A stretch of DNA of 64,000 nucleotides, from the NCBI RefSeq assembly GCF_025698545.1, contig NC_068576.1, positions 54,217,094 to 54,281,093 of the forward strand, given 5' to 3'. Source of the DNA: Gossypium raimondii (taxonomy: Eukaryota > Streptophyta > Magnoliopsida > Malvales > Malvaceae). This document shows, in pieces, positions 1 to 10,490 of the stretch. Below the pieces are notes generated by a model. That model had not been told where the DNA came from, searched no databases, and saw only the letters and a program-made list of their open reading frames with translations. Position numbers and translations under genes: made by a program. Each line of letters begins with the position of its first letter. Within the stretch, counting starts at the first letter, position 1.

Positions 1-700
1 TTCATTAGAGTCAATTGCATCATCCTCATAATGAATCAAGAGTCTAATAATCAATGATATAATTTTGCTAATAGATCAAAAGTTTATACAATCAAGCTTT
101 AAGTTGTAGCAAAGCTTGATCTTCTCTTAGTAAGATTTTGCAGACTCGAAGTTCTCTTTAAAATATTCCTAAAAAATCAAAAAACTCGAAGAAATTATGA
201 AGATTACTGCTCTTCAATCTTGTTCAAGTGACAAAATTGAATCTAAACTTGTTTTCTTTAGTATCAAGCATAGCTGGCCATTGAAGTAAAATTATCCTTC
301 CATCAAAGATCAAGTCTAGACGACACTTGGATCAAAAAGTTCTTCCCAATCTGGTTGCATCAAGTCAAGTTTTGATGACCATTAAAGTAGACTCAACCAT
401 CTTAGATCAAGTCTCAGAGACCCTTGAATCCAAACTCTCTCCAAACCAATTTTCAAGATCAAGTTTCAATTATCCTTGAAGTAGACATTATTAATTCAAG
501 ATTAAGTCTCAAAGACCTTTGAGTCCAATTACTTGAAATTTAACTACTTTTTTTAAAAAAAAAATTATATATTAATTTGACTTTTTAAAATCTAAAATTA
601 TATATTTTATAATCTTATAAAAATGTATTTTTAAACTTGTTTTTCTAATTATACATCATATATATATATTTTACATTTTTAATCAATATAATATAGATAT
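1..700. repeat. AT-rich spacer with three degenerate ~96-bp tandem units
   Basis: No gene is visible. The words gatcaagtct, gatcaagtct and gattaagtct begin near 308, 405 and 500, a spacing of 97 and 95 bp, and each is followed by a related gacacttggatc/gacccttgaatcc/gacctttgagtcc stretch. This indicates about three diverged tandem units between roughly 270 and 535. The rest, up to the retrotransposon boundary, is AT-rich (poly-T and TA runs). The units could be an old LTR or satellite remnant; the family was not recognised. Confidence 0.5.
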
Positions 701-705
701 AAAGG

Positions 706-2246
706 TGATACGAACTCGTTTCGTGATGTTTTGAGTCGTATGTGTTGCCCAATCGTGAATTGAGTAAGGATGGATTCGTTTCGGTTTTAAAATGAAACAA
801 AATAGAGATAATGGCTTCAAACAAAGGTAATAAACAAAATAAAGAGGAAACAATAACAAATTAATTGGCTAAGACCGAAAATGAACCAACAATAACGAAT
901 TGTTGACCGAATCTCAAAATGGTCTTTAGGTGTTTTTCGGTTAAAGGAAACAGAAAAGAACCTTGACCCACTATCAACTATGATAGGAACCAAAGGTATA
1001 TTGAACGCCACACCAAAGGTGATAAGTTCAGCAACAAAGAAAAGATGGACGCCACAAGCTATGCTTGATAAGTCAAATCAACTCGGAAAGAACAAAAAGA
1101 ATTGGATAGCTCACAATTCAAATATTTCATCTATATTCAGCAAAAAGTTTTTCCCCTCTATGGCTGATTACATCTATTTATAATGCTAGAACAAGGTAAC
1201 CGAATGGTCAAAACATCCACTTAATGTGCCATAAAAAGCGATGTCTTTTCTTATTCTTTGAACCAAATAACTCTTTCCATAAAATCACTTTAATTCAAAT
1301 GATTTGAATGTCTTTAATGGCTTAGAAAATGACTCTTGAGTTGTCCTTGGCTAGTTGAATAGTCACCATCTCTTAACCTGCTCCTTAATGACATTCAAAG
1401 GCTTGATTAATTTCTCTTGAAAGCTCCAAAACGGCTGGAAGTGGAAGAGTTGTTGCTGAATTTTAAAGGGCATAAAATGCTCTTTAAAAACTCCTTTAAT
1501 GATTTTTAAGCTCCCTTTATAACAGCCCTTTAATTGTAACTCAAAAGAACTTGAACGACCACTTAATTAAATGTGTAATGACCTTGAATTGTAACCACTA
1601 TAAGCTAAAACTCACCTGCAATAAACACATTAAAATGAGTTTATTAAACAAATGAAAACACTTATTTATCATAACAAACATTAAACTTACTTAAATAAAT
1701 GAACTAAAACATATATGCAATAATTATTCCAAGAACTAGTTTAATTAAAGAAGCATAATTTAAAAACTTAATTTATGCATCAATAAATAATCCTAGGAAC
1801 TAGATCAATTAAGAACAACACTTATTAAATAAAGTTCAACAAAAACACTTATTAATTAAAACTAAGATGAGTTGAATAAATGTCCAGAACTCATTTATTA
1901 AACTAAGATGCTAAAATGCATGGTTTTGAAATGCAAATTTAACTAACATGAAAGTTACATAATTAAACTAACTTGACTTAATTTAATGATGCAAACTTAA
2001 CTAACATGAAAGTTACATAATGCATGACTTTATTAAATGCGAACACATATTAATGATGTGCAAACTATGACATAATTAAAAACACAAACTAAAATAACTA
2101 AAATTAATGAATCAAAGTCCTTTTTTCCAAAGACCAAATTGACAAACTAAAATTAAAACTTCATTTTGCACTTGGGCCCCTCGAGTTTGGACCAATCTCG
2201 GTAGCATCGAGTTGTGTCGTAACATGATGCGACCGGGATCGCATCA
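706..2246 (-). repeat. Left LTR (3' LTR of the element)
   Basis: 1541-bp repeat with TG...CA ends, matching 4957-6499 almost base for base. Because the element reads on the minus strand, this left copy is its 3' LTR. Short open frames inside (for example 980-1183 on plus) exist in both LTRs and have no recognisable product. Confidence 0.93.
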
Positions 2247-2259
2247 TACCCTCCCTCTT
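2247..2259 (-). promoter_or_regulatory. Polypurine tract of the LTR element
   Basis: On the minus strand the bases next to the left LTR read AAGAGGGAGGGTA, immediately before the LTR start TGATGCG. This is the second-strand primer site and fixes the element's orientation. It overlaps a reading frame encoding DLRTNRFQEGGYDA (minus, ending in the LTR), the kind of C-terminal tail that full-length gypsy polyproteins commonly have over this site. Confidence 0.85.
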
Positions 2260-2717
2260 GAAAACGATTTGTCCTCAAATCGGGCCACTTGCTCAAGAAA
2301 AAGTTTTCAAGATCATGACCCCTTTGTTCATGATCCGCATGCAATTATTTTCAAAATTCGAGAACCACAAATGGCTTGGCAAGAAAGAAGGTCATTTGCA
2401 TGCCATCCTCTTTAGGAGGGTACCACCTAACATCGTCACCTACAAAACAATAAAACAAATTAGTGACACAATGAAGGTTAAACACAAAAGAACTTTCCAG
2501 GATTTTAGTCACAACTTGAACAAATAAACTCAAAAGAACAACACATGAATCAATACCGGGATCAAAAACAGAAATTGGTTTTACCTTTTTCTTCGATGGA
2601 AACAAACCTGATTCACAAGGTATTTGAAGATTATAGTTTTGAAAATTAGAATTCCATGGTCCAAATCCTTGAACAATGATATGGAACAAGATTCACGGAT
2701 CAAAGACAAAGTTTTGT

Positions 2718-4439
2718 TCACCATTTCAATTTGACCGAAAAATTTGTGGCTAGTAACTTATGAAGAACTTGAAGCACATTAAAGTTAAAATCATGCAACA
2801 CATATTCGAATCCATTAAGCAACAATATACAGCAACCTCCAGAATAAAAAATTTGATTTTGACTTGGCAAGCCAACGAAATTCACATGTTTGGTTTTCGA
2901 AATAAATAAAGATAAAACTTGAAGCAAATAGAAGGGGTCAACACATTGATTCAAAATACAATTTTGGTACTCACCTTCGCTTGACGTCAACTTAGGAATA
3001 CAGGCTCCGGGTTTAAAAACATGGTTTTGACTGGTCGTTCCGTAACGTAACAAAAACTTCACTTTCACCAAGACATCACACATGCCAAATAAAGAAGATG
3101 TAGGCAAAAATAAATTTAAACAATCAAATCTCTCAAATCTCATGCAAATATACGAAGATCTCACACTAAGAGTTAAAAATTTTTCATTACCATCACGATC
3201 AAACAGATTGAGTGTTTCACATGAAAGCTCTTTATCAAACATGATCAGATTTTGTATTTGTGGATTTAATCGAACAACATCAAAAGATTTTTCCACACAA
3301 AACTTATTGAGTGAACAACTCTTCATGCCTCCACTTAAAACGAATTTATCAATCTCAAATAGCAAGTAACAATTAACCAAATCAAAATAAGGAGGTCTTT
3401 TAAAAACTAAGTTATCGGAAATTTTACCAACAACTTTCAAACCTGATTGCCATGATTCATTGACTAAAAACTCCTTACCTTGCTTACCTTTAAGCGCTTG
3501 AACCTTACCTTTTTCGATCAAATGGAATCGTCTCTCATCAGGAAGGTAATGAAGTTCAAACTTGTCATTTGAATCTCTAGAAACCTGGAAAGAAGAAACA
3601 ATACGAGGACAACTCGCAGATTGGTTAGTAAAAACATTCCTCGCTTTTTCTTGTTGAGTTTCATCTTTTCCACTCGTTTCTTTTCAACTTCTCTTCTTTT
3701 CCACAATCTCTTTGTTTGTTGAAAACTCACTTTCACTCATCAATTCTCTTTCATTTTCAACAACACTTGTTTCTCGCACTCCTTCTTTTCTTTCTCCAAT
3801 CTTTTTCTCTTTTTCAATTTTTGTTTCTTTTTTAGTTTCTTTTTCTCTCGTCACTCTTTTTCTTCTCTCAACTTTATTACAAAATGGAGATAATATAAAA
3901 GAATCAGAACAATAAACTTTTCGTTGGAAAGAAGTGGAAGAATCTTCATAAAAGTCACGATCAACTCTTCGTGAATAAACCTCCATGGATGAGTTCTTAT
4001 ACGAAGCACATTCAATTCTTCGTAAGGATTTTTCCGTAGATGAATACTTTGATGCATACGAAGAATGACTTGTGCTTTCTCGTTCATTACCTTGATAGGC
4101 TTCAAACTCGTAGCTGGATTTATTTCGGCCTAAATTCCTTGAAGAATAGGAATCTGGATAAGGGTCTCTTTTCACATATTCGTCGAATGTTCGTCTCCTT
4201 GATGATCCTATTTCCGTCCTTTCATTTGGATAAATTTGCTCCCGTTGGGTTCTTGCTCGATGACTCCGCTCTTCGACACGATCCAATCGTTTCTTGATGG
4301 GTTTGAGTTTTCGATCAAATAAATGCTCCATTTCATGCGTAAAGGCTTGGAGTGTAAAATCTGGCACACTTCCTCCAACAATTCTTACAGGACGGAATCC
4401 AACTCCCTTGTCTGAATTTTTTTCCAGACTTCGTGACAT
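2718..4439 (-). pseudogene. Internal gag-like reading frame with one in-frame TGA
   Basis: The ATG at 4437-4439 opens a minus-strand frame that runs to a stop at 2718. It is interrupted once, by TGA at 3684-3686 (codon 252 of 574). On both sides the frame is the same, and the 160 bp between the first stop and the next part, from 3521, is open. The first part (251 residues) is strongly charged, rich in Arg, Glu, Lys and Ser. Near residues 36-60 it has a coiled-coil-like segment (HEMEHLFDRKLKPIKKRLD) that resembles the N-terminal region of plant gypsy Gag proteins. The second part (about 267 residues) is rich in Leu, Phe and Cys and matches nothing I know. There is no CCHC knuckle and no polymerase motif. 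The TGA is followed by AAA, which is not a known readthrough context, so a disabling mutation is more likely than recoding. It is not a host gene. Confidence 0.7.
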
Positions 4440-4941
4440 TTTTTAAAGAACTCACAACAAAGAATCTCACTATCCACTCACAAAGAAATCTCACAAACTT
4501 GGCTTTTTTTTCTCTCTCAAATAAACTCACTACTCTCTCGCCTCTTTCCACTCACTCCTCCTCTCTAAGTTCTTAGGAATTATTTAAACTTAAAAAGCAG
4601 TTGTTGTGGGTCGGCTTACAACCTTGATGTTTGGGCTTGGTAAGAATATTACAAAGGAAAGTAGGCTTGAAACAAAGAAATGAAAATGTTTGGTGTGGCG
4701 AAAAAGTAGAAGGTAGTAATAACTAAAATTTGGGCAGCAAACAACAACAAAATTTCAAAACTAGCTTCTTCTTTTTTTTTCACGATTTTTTTCACGATTT
4801 TTTTTCAACTTGATATCCAATCTTTTGAGTTTGAATGGAAACTTTTTTTTTTGAATTTTTTCGATTTTTTTTTGAAATTTTTTTCGAAGATGCTACTTTA
4901 CCGTATTGCCGACAATGTCGATTCTTACTCCAAATTCGCTA

Positions 4942-4953
4942 GCTCTGATACCA
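4942..4953 (-). promoter_or_regulatory. Primer binding site (initiator Met tRNA)
   Basis: Minus-strand reading TGGTATCAGAGC is complementary to the 3' end of plant initiator Met tRNA. It lies three bases inside the right LTR, which makes that LTR the 5' one. Confidence 0.92.
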
Positions 4954-4956
4954 ATT

Positions 4957-6499
4957 TGATACGAACTCGTTTCGTGATGTTTTGAGTCGTATGTGTTGCC
5001 CAATCGTGAATTGAGTAAGGATGGATTCGTTTCGGTTTTAAAATGAAACAAAATAGAGATAATGGCTTCAAACAAAGGTAATAAACAAAATAAAGAGGAA
5101 ACAATAACAAATTAATTGGCTAAAACCGAAAATGAACCAACAATAACGAATTGTTGACCCGAATCTCAAAATGGTCTTTAGGTGTTTTTCGGTTAAAGGA
5201 AACAGGAAAGGAACCTTGACCCACTATCAACTATGATAGGAACCAAAGGTATATTGAACGCCACACCAAAGGTGATAAGTTCAGCAACAAAGAAAAGATG
5301 GACGCCACAAGCTATGCTTGATAAGTCAAATCAACTCCGAAAGAACAAAAAGAATTGGATAGCTCACAATTCAAATATTTCATCTATATTCAGCAAAAAG
5401 TTTTTCCCCTTTATGGCTGATTACATCTATTTATAATGCTAGAACAAGGTAACCGAATGGTCAAAAACATCCACTTAATGTGCCATAAAAAACTGATGTC
5501 TTTTCTTATTCTTTGAACCAAATAACTCTTTCCATAAAATCACTTTAATTCAGCTGATTTGAATGTCTTTAATGGCTTAGAAAATGACTCTTGAGTTGTC
5601 CTTGGCTAGTTGAATAGTCACCATCTCTTAACCTGCTCCTTAATGACATTCAAAGGCTTGATTAATTTCTCTTGAAAGCTCCAAAACTACTGGAAGTGGA
5701 AGAGTTGTTGCTGAATTTTAAAGGGCATAAAATGCTCTTTAAAAACTCCTTTAATGATTTTTAAGCTCCTTTATAATGACCCTTTAATTGTAACTCAAAA
5801 GAACTTGAACGACCACTTAATTAAATGTGTAATGACCTTGAATTGTAACCACTATAAGCTAAAACTCACCGCAATAAACACATTAAAATGAGTTTATTAA
5901 ACAAATGAAAACACTTATTTATCATAACAAACATTAAACTTACTTAAATAAATGAACTAAAACATATATGCAATAATTATTCCAAAGAACTAGTTTAATT
6001 AAAGAAGCATAATTTAAAAACTTAATTTATGCATCAATAAATAATCCTAGGAACTAGATCAATTAAGAACAACACTTATTAAATAAAGTTCAACAAAACA
6101 CTTATTAATTAAAACTAAGATGAGTTGAATAAATGTCCAAGAACTCATTTATTAAACTAAGATGCTAAAATGCATGGTTTTGAAATGCAAATTTAACTAA
6201 CATGAAAGTTACATAATTAAACTAACTTGACTTAATTTAATGATGCAAACTTAACTAACATGAAAGTTACATAATGCATGACTTTATTAAATGCGAACAC
6301 ATATTAATGATGTGCAAACTATGACATAATTAAAAACACAAACTAAAATAACTAAAATTAATGAATCAAAGTCCTTTTTTCCAAAGACCAAATTGACAAA
6401 CTAAAATTAAAACTTCATTTTGCACTTGGGCCCTCGAGTTTGGACCAATCTCGGTAGCATCGAGTTGTGTCGTAACATGATGCGACCGGGATCGCATCA
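4957..6499 (-). repeat. Right LTR (5' LTR of the element)
   Basis: 1543-bp copy of the left LTR with the same TG...CA ends, followed directly by the target duplication AAAGG (6500-6504). It should hold the element's promoter. The differences from the left LTR are scattered single substitutions and one-base indels, as expected from mutation after insertion. Confidence 0.93.
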
Positions 6500-6504
6500 A
6501 AAGG

Positions 6505-7199
6505 ATACGTGGCCAGTTAACGTCGGTCAATGCTAACGGTCAATCAACGGTCTTAATATTATTATTTTCTATTTTTAAAAGTTAAATTTAAATTTTTTAT
6601 TTTTAATAAATTTAAATGTCATGACTCTTTTTCATTGGTTAAAGTTGTCTAACAGTTTATTTAACCCCCGTTACAAAATGGAAAAAAGAAATAGAGGAAA
6701 TTGATACTTTAAATACCACAATAAAAAGTTTAGGTATGAAAATGGAGAAATAAGTACACTTAAAAAGCTGAATTGGAAATTAAACCTAAAAAGAATGAAG
6801 TTGGAGACATTATGAATAATTACCACTCAGTTTCATTATATTTATAAGTTTGAGAAATGAAAATTGTGTGGTTGCAACCTGCAAGTGTAAAGTACGAAAT
6901 GATGAAAGCTTGTGGGCATAATTTAAAAATGTAAGAGCCCTCTTAAACTTGTGCCAAATAAAATATTATCAAATCTAAATTTTGAAAAATAAGTTTAACA
7001 AAATACTAATAATAGCTTGAAATTGAAGCGAAAAAAGTTATAATCAAAACGCATACACATGACTGTCTAATTGAATAATTTGGACACAACTATTTATAGC
7101 AATTTGCACTTATTTGAAGAGAAAGGCAGCCCAAATTGCCAGCATAAAAGTTTGTGAAAGATGTCAAAAAGAACTGTCCGGAGGTACAGTAAGAAAGGA
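6505..7199. other. AT-rich spacer
   Basis: No gene is seen. The stretch just after the retrotransposon repeats cggtcaa-type words (6526-6555). The remainder is AT-rich and looks like decayed repeat sequence. Confidence 0.4.
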
Positions 7200-7660
7200 C
7201 AATAGGTGGTTAAATTATTTTAGTTGCCTAATTTTAAAAAATTACAAAATAGTCATTACATTATTCATAAGTTTTCATTTAAGTCATTGAATTATTCGAA
7301 ATATTTCATTAAAATCGTTGAGTTGTTAAGTTCTTTTTTCAGAAAAAGAGGTTGGTTAACGAGTTCTAAGCGACACTTTGGTGATCAATACAGTGAATCA
7401 GTGGACAAACCTTAAATCTAAGTTGATATAATGGTTAGATTTTGGTTTGCAAATTCTTAACATTTAAATTTGTTTAATGAAAAAAAAAGGAATTAGAGAA
7501 GAAAAGAGAGAGGAAAGCTTCCGATTTGTGTAGACGATGCGAATAGAAAAGGCCATATAACAATAATTTTAATAGCTTATTGGCTTAAATGAAAACTTTT
7601 AAATAATTTAATAACCATTTTGTAACTTTTTAAAATTTAATAACTAAAACGTAAATATTA
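7200..7660 (+). mobile_element. MITE/foldback element, family A, copy 1
   Basis: The left arm (about 7206-7325) and the reverse complement of the right arm (about 7560-7655) share the same order of words: ttttagttgcctaa/ttttagttattaaa, then ttacaaaat plus gtcatt/ggttatt, then agttttcatttaagtc/agttttcatttaagcc. This gives an inverted-repeat structure of about 460 bp. A second copy lies at 36886-37440, and its internal segment matches the reverse complement of this one. It has no coding capacity, so it is a non-autonomous DNA element. The exact ends and target duplication were not resolved. Confidence 0.7.
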
Positions 7661-7730
7661 TAGTTCATATATGTATATATTTGAAAATATTCTATTTGAT
7701 GTATAATTTTTAATATATTCACTTAATATG

Positions 7731-7752
7731 ATATATATATATATATATATAT
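7731..7752. repeat. (AT)11 microsatellite
   Basis: Uninterrupted AT dinucleotide run of 22 bp in the far upstream region of the ERF gene. Confidence 0.9.
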
Positions 7753-7777
7753 ACATATTCCAGTTAGTTTTTAATAT

Positions 7778-8599
7778 CACGTGCTCATACAGTATCTACC
7801 GTTTCAGGATGTAATAAATTCTAAGGCTTTATTAACCTTTAATCTGTCCTCCCATAGTCACGTGATGATTAATTTTGTTTATTTGAGGTTTTTATGATGA
7901 ATCCGTTTTAGTGGGAAAGACAACTAAATTTTTACGAATTTATGATTATTATTTTTAATAATATTATTTAAAAAATTCGGATTTAATAAAATTATTGTAT
8001 ATTTAGAGTGCAAAAAATAAATTAATGGGAAAACTTATGTTTCAACACTGAAAATGGTATTATCCAAATTGAATCATTAAAAAAATGAAATGAACAAAAT
8101 CGAACATCACGTGACCCAATTAAAAATAGGTACGTACGTACATATAGTCCAGCAAAAGCTTACGGTTCATCGTCATCCTGATTATTTGACTTCCGTTCCA
8201 TCTTACGGCCAATATTTACTTCTGGAAAAACCGGTTGTTGGGACCAATAAAAACTCGGTGCTATTCAAAGAAAGACAAATAATTACAAGCCACGTGTCCG
8301 TATAACTGTACCTGAATCCAGATGAAAAAAGACACCGAAACAGTCGACACCCAGCACGGTCATTAAAAAGACAAAAAGAAAATAAAAATAGCGCCAAGTT
8401 CAAGGCTGCCTACCACGTTGATCCCAGCTGTATAACGGCTTGGTGTAATGTTGAAATGACGAAAATGCCTACAGTAAACCGTGGGGGGTAACGGTAGAAT
8501 AGATTAATTAGGGGGTGTTAATAATCATTAATTACCCAGTTGTAAATATTCTTTTCATTCAAAGGTTTTAGGACAGACCTGAGTGTCCGGTGTCACGTG
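7778..8599 (+). promoter_or_regulatory. Cluster of five CACGTG G-boxes upstream of the CRF gene
   Basis: Perfect CACGTG palindromes occur at 7778-7783, 7859-7864, 8108-8113, 8291-8296 and 8594-8599; the fourth reads CCACGTGTCC, an ABRE-like context. The most proximal is about 260 bp upstream of the TATA box. G-boxes bind bZIP and bHLH factors in light, ABA and jasmonate responses. In AT-rich DNA of this length one would expect well under one such site. Confidence 0.65.
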
Positions 8600-8857
8600 A
8601 CATAAATCCCTGATTTCGAGAATCAATCTTTTGGCTGACTCAGCCATTCCCCCTGGTTTCACCCTTCTCCTTGAATCTTTCTGTTTTATAGGGACCACTT
8701 ACGACGTGTCAAAATCTCAGAATATCATATTACGCGGCGCCTCGTAAAATATCTCCCCATTGCCGGAATCTCAATATCGCCGATAGAGCCCACCCCGCTC
8801 TTTAGTAAAAATAAAACTAGATGCCTTTTCCATTTTTTTTACGGCTGGCTTGGGATC

Positions 8858-8867
8858 CTATAAAATA
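8858..8867 (+). promoter_or_regulatory. TATA box of the CRF gene
   Basis: CTATAAAATA lies 590 bp upstream of the start codon and is followed about 30 bp later by a pyrimidine-rich stretch typical of a plant leader. The implied leader is about 560 nt unless an intron is removed (a possible donor AAG|GTATTT at 9069 and acceptor TTCAG ending at 9296). Confidence 0.65.
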
Positions 8868-9204
8868 CCTCAACTTTCGGTCTTCACTTCAAAACTTTGC
8901 CTCATTTGCTTCTCTCTTTACTCTCTCATCTATCAAAACAGCTCCTCCCCACTTCTTTTCTTTATTATTATTTTCCTTTTTGTTCCCCCCTCTGAGATTT
9001 TTCCTTTGCTCTGTTAAGTGACTGAGAAAAGCTCAGTCTGGTGGTTTTTTAATCCCTTTCCGGTGAAGGTATTTGCCTTGCACCATCTCCTCTTTTTTCT
9101 TTTGTTCATCTGCAACTTTTGCCTACAAAATTTTCTTTTTCTTTGCTTTCCTCCCTTTCCTTACTGATTATTGAAGCGCGCTCCTTTTTTATTTATAACT
9201 TTAC

Positions 9205-9420
9205 ATGAAGTTTATCTTCCTTTGATAAACTTTTGAGCCGATTAATGGTGCATTTCTCTTCATTTCAAGCTTCACTTTAACGTTTTCTTTCTTCAGCTTT
9301 TTTTTTTAACCCTTTATTCTCCTCGTGTCTTGTTTTTAAAGGAATCTCGTCTTTTCCCCTTCAGCTTTTTATTTTACTCTCTTCCCACTCTCACTCTCAA
9401 TGAGAAGTGAAAGCCTCTGA
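9205..9420 (+). promoter_or_regulatory. Three short upstream ORFs in the CRF leader
   Basis: If no leader intron is spliced, three ATG-initiated mini frames precede the main start: 9205-9225 (6 codons plus stop), 9245-9280 (11 plus stop) and 9400-9420 (6 plus stop). The last ends only 38 bases before the CRF ATG. They could dampen translation. The first two fall within the possible leader intron and may be absent from the mRNA. Confidence 0.4.
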
Positions 9421-9458
9421 AACTCAAAAGAACCCAAAACGAAGAAAACAGGAAAAAA

Positions 9459-10490
9459 ATGGATACTTGTCCTGTTCCTTCAATCAAATATGCAGAGCAC
9501 CGCAATGAAACCAAGCTGTTTTCACCATTGTTAAATGTCAGACTCGAAAACCAGCCAGAAATGAAGCCTCGAATTGTTCGGATTACAGTTACTGATGCTG
9601 ATGCCACTGATTCCTCCAGCGATGAAGAACATCAACAAAAGAGAACCCGAGTTTCTTCTCGAAACAGAGTAAAGAAATTTGTTAAGGAGATAACTATAGA
9701 GTCCTCATGTCCCACTGAGAAGAATATCGTTGAGAGAAGTAAAACGACGTCGTCGTTGTCAAAAGCTTCTCGGAAAAGGCCGGCGGCTGTTGCTGAAGCT
9801 AAAGGTAAAGCGCCGGCGAAAGCACCGGCTGGAAAGAAGTTCAGAGGAGTGAGGCAACGACCTTGGGGAAAATGGGCGGCCGAAATAAGAGATCCTCTTA
9901 GACGTGTACGGCTTTGGTTAGGGACCTATGACACTGCCGAAGAGGCGGCAATGGTTTATGACAACGCGGCAATTCAGCTGCGTGGACCGGACGCGCTTAC
10001 AAACTTTACAACTCCCCAACAAAAATCGATTCAAGAAAAAACCAGCCAAAAACCGTTATCCAACTCCGATTATAACTCCGACGAAGAATCTCATAAAACA
10101 GATCCCTGCTCACCGACTTCCGTTCTTCGCTGCCATTCGCTTTCCGTCGATGAAGCCGACTCACAAAGCGCCAAAGAATCGCGCGAAATCGGAAGCGAAG
10201 CTCGAGATGTTGTCGATGATTCTTGCTGCTTATCGGGAGAAAACTTGTCGGGTTTCTCCGACTATTCCTCTTTGTTTTCCGGCGACATGTTTTGTTCAGT
10301 GCCCGACTTTTTTGACGATGATACGAGTTTACACGAAAGCTTTTTGAAAGATGAGTTTGGGGACGGGTTTCTGAGTACGTGTGGAGATTTCGAGTTTGGA
10401 TTTGGTGACTTCTCCAGCTTCCAACGTGTTGACGATCATTTCCAAGATATCGGGGATTTGTTCGGGTCGGATCCTCTGTTAGCTATTTGA
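9459..10490 (+). CDS. CRF: Cytokinin response factor-like AP2/ERF transcription factor
   Basis: Single-exon gene for a 343-residue nuclear transcription factor. The N-terminal CRF domain is recognisable around residues 37-80 ([21 protein letters not shown]-type start). A basic linker follows, and a complete AP2/ERF DNA-binding domain lies at about residues 127-184 ([20 protein letters not shown], then [19 protein letters not shown]). SPTSVL at about 218-223 is the conserved putative phosphorylation motif of the CRF clade (ERF group VI). The C-terminus is acidic and Phe-rich, as in activation domains. Family members act in cytokinin two-component signalling and bind GCC-box-like sites. The start is the first ATG after a purine-rich leader (AAAAAAATGG). 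It is closest in appearance to CRF4-type proteins, but the subclade is not settled. Confidence 0.95.
   Translation: MDTCPVPSIKYAEHRNETKLFSPLLNVRLENQPEMKPRIVRITVTDADATDSSSDEEHQQKRTRVSSRNRVKKFVKEITIESSCPTEKNIVERSKTTSSLSKASRKRPAAVAEAKGKAPAKAPAGKKFRGVRQRPWGKWAAEIRDPLRRVRLWLGTYDTAEEAAMVYDNAAIQLRGPDALTNFTTPQQKSIQEKTSQKPLSNSDYNSDEESHKTDPCSPTSVLRCHSLSVDEADSQSAKESREIGSEARDVVDDSCCLSGENLSGFSDYSSLFSGDMFCSVPDFFDDDTSLHESFLKDEFGDGFLSTCGDFEFGFGDFSSFQRVDDHFQDIGDLFGSDPLLAI

Larger units (their letters stand above)
701..6504 (-). mobile_element. Complete non-autonomous LTR retrotransposon with target duplication
   Basis: Two near-identical long terminal repeats (706-2246 and 4957-6499) begin TGATACG and end GCATCA, and the whole is flanked by the 5-bp direct repeat AAAGG at 701-705 and 6500-6504. 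The element reads on the minus strand. A primer binding site matching initiator methionine tRNA lies just inside the right LTR, and a polypurine tract lies just inside the left LTR. The internal part is only about 2.7 kb. I see no protease, reverse transcriptase, RNase H or integrase motif in it, so it cannot mobilise itself. The two LTRs differ by about 20 small changes in 1.54 kb by eye, which implies a young insertion. The tail reading into the polypurine tract (see 2247-2344) and the Met-tRNA primer suggest derivation from a Ty3-gypsy type parent. It would be classed as a LARD or TR-GAG-like element. Confidence 0.93.

Noticed and set aside
980-1183. 67-codon plus-strand frame, repeated at 5233-5436, as a gene
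   Set aside because: It lies wholly within the LTRs in both copies, on the strand opposite to the element, and shows no family features. It is duplicated only because the LTR is.
2351-2689. 112-codon minus frame as a separate protein of the LTR element
   Set aside because: It begins at TTG, not ATG, and has no recognisable domain. It may be a decayed part of the old polyprotein; not called as a gene.
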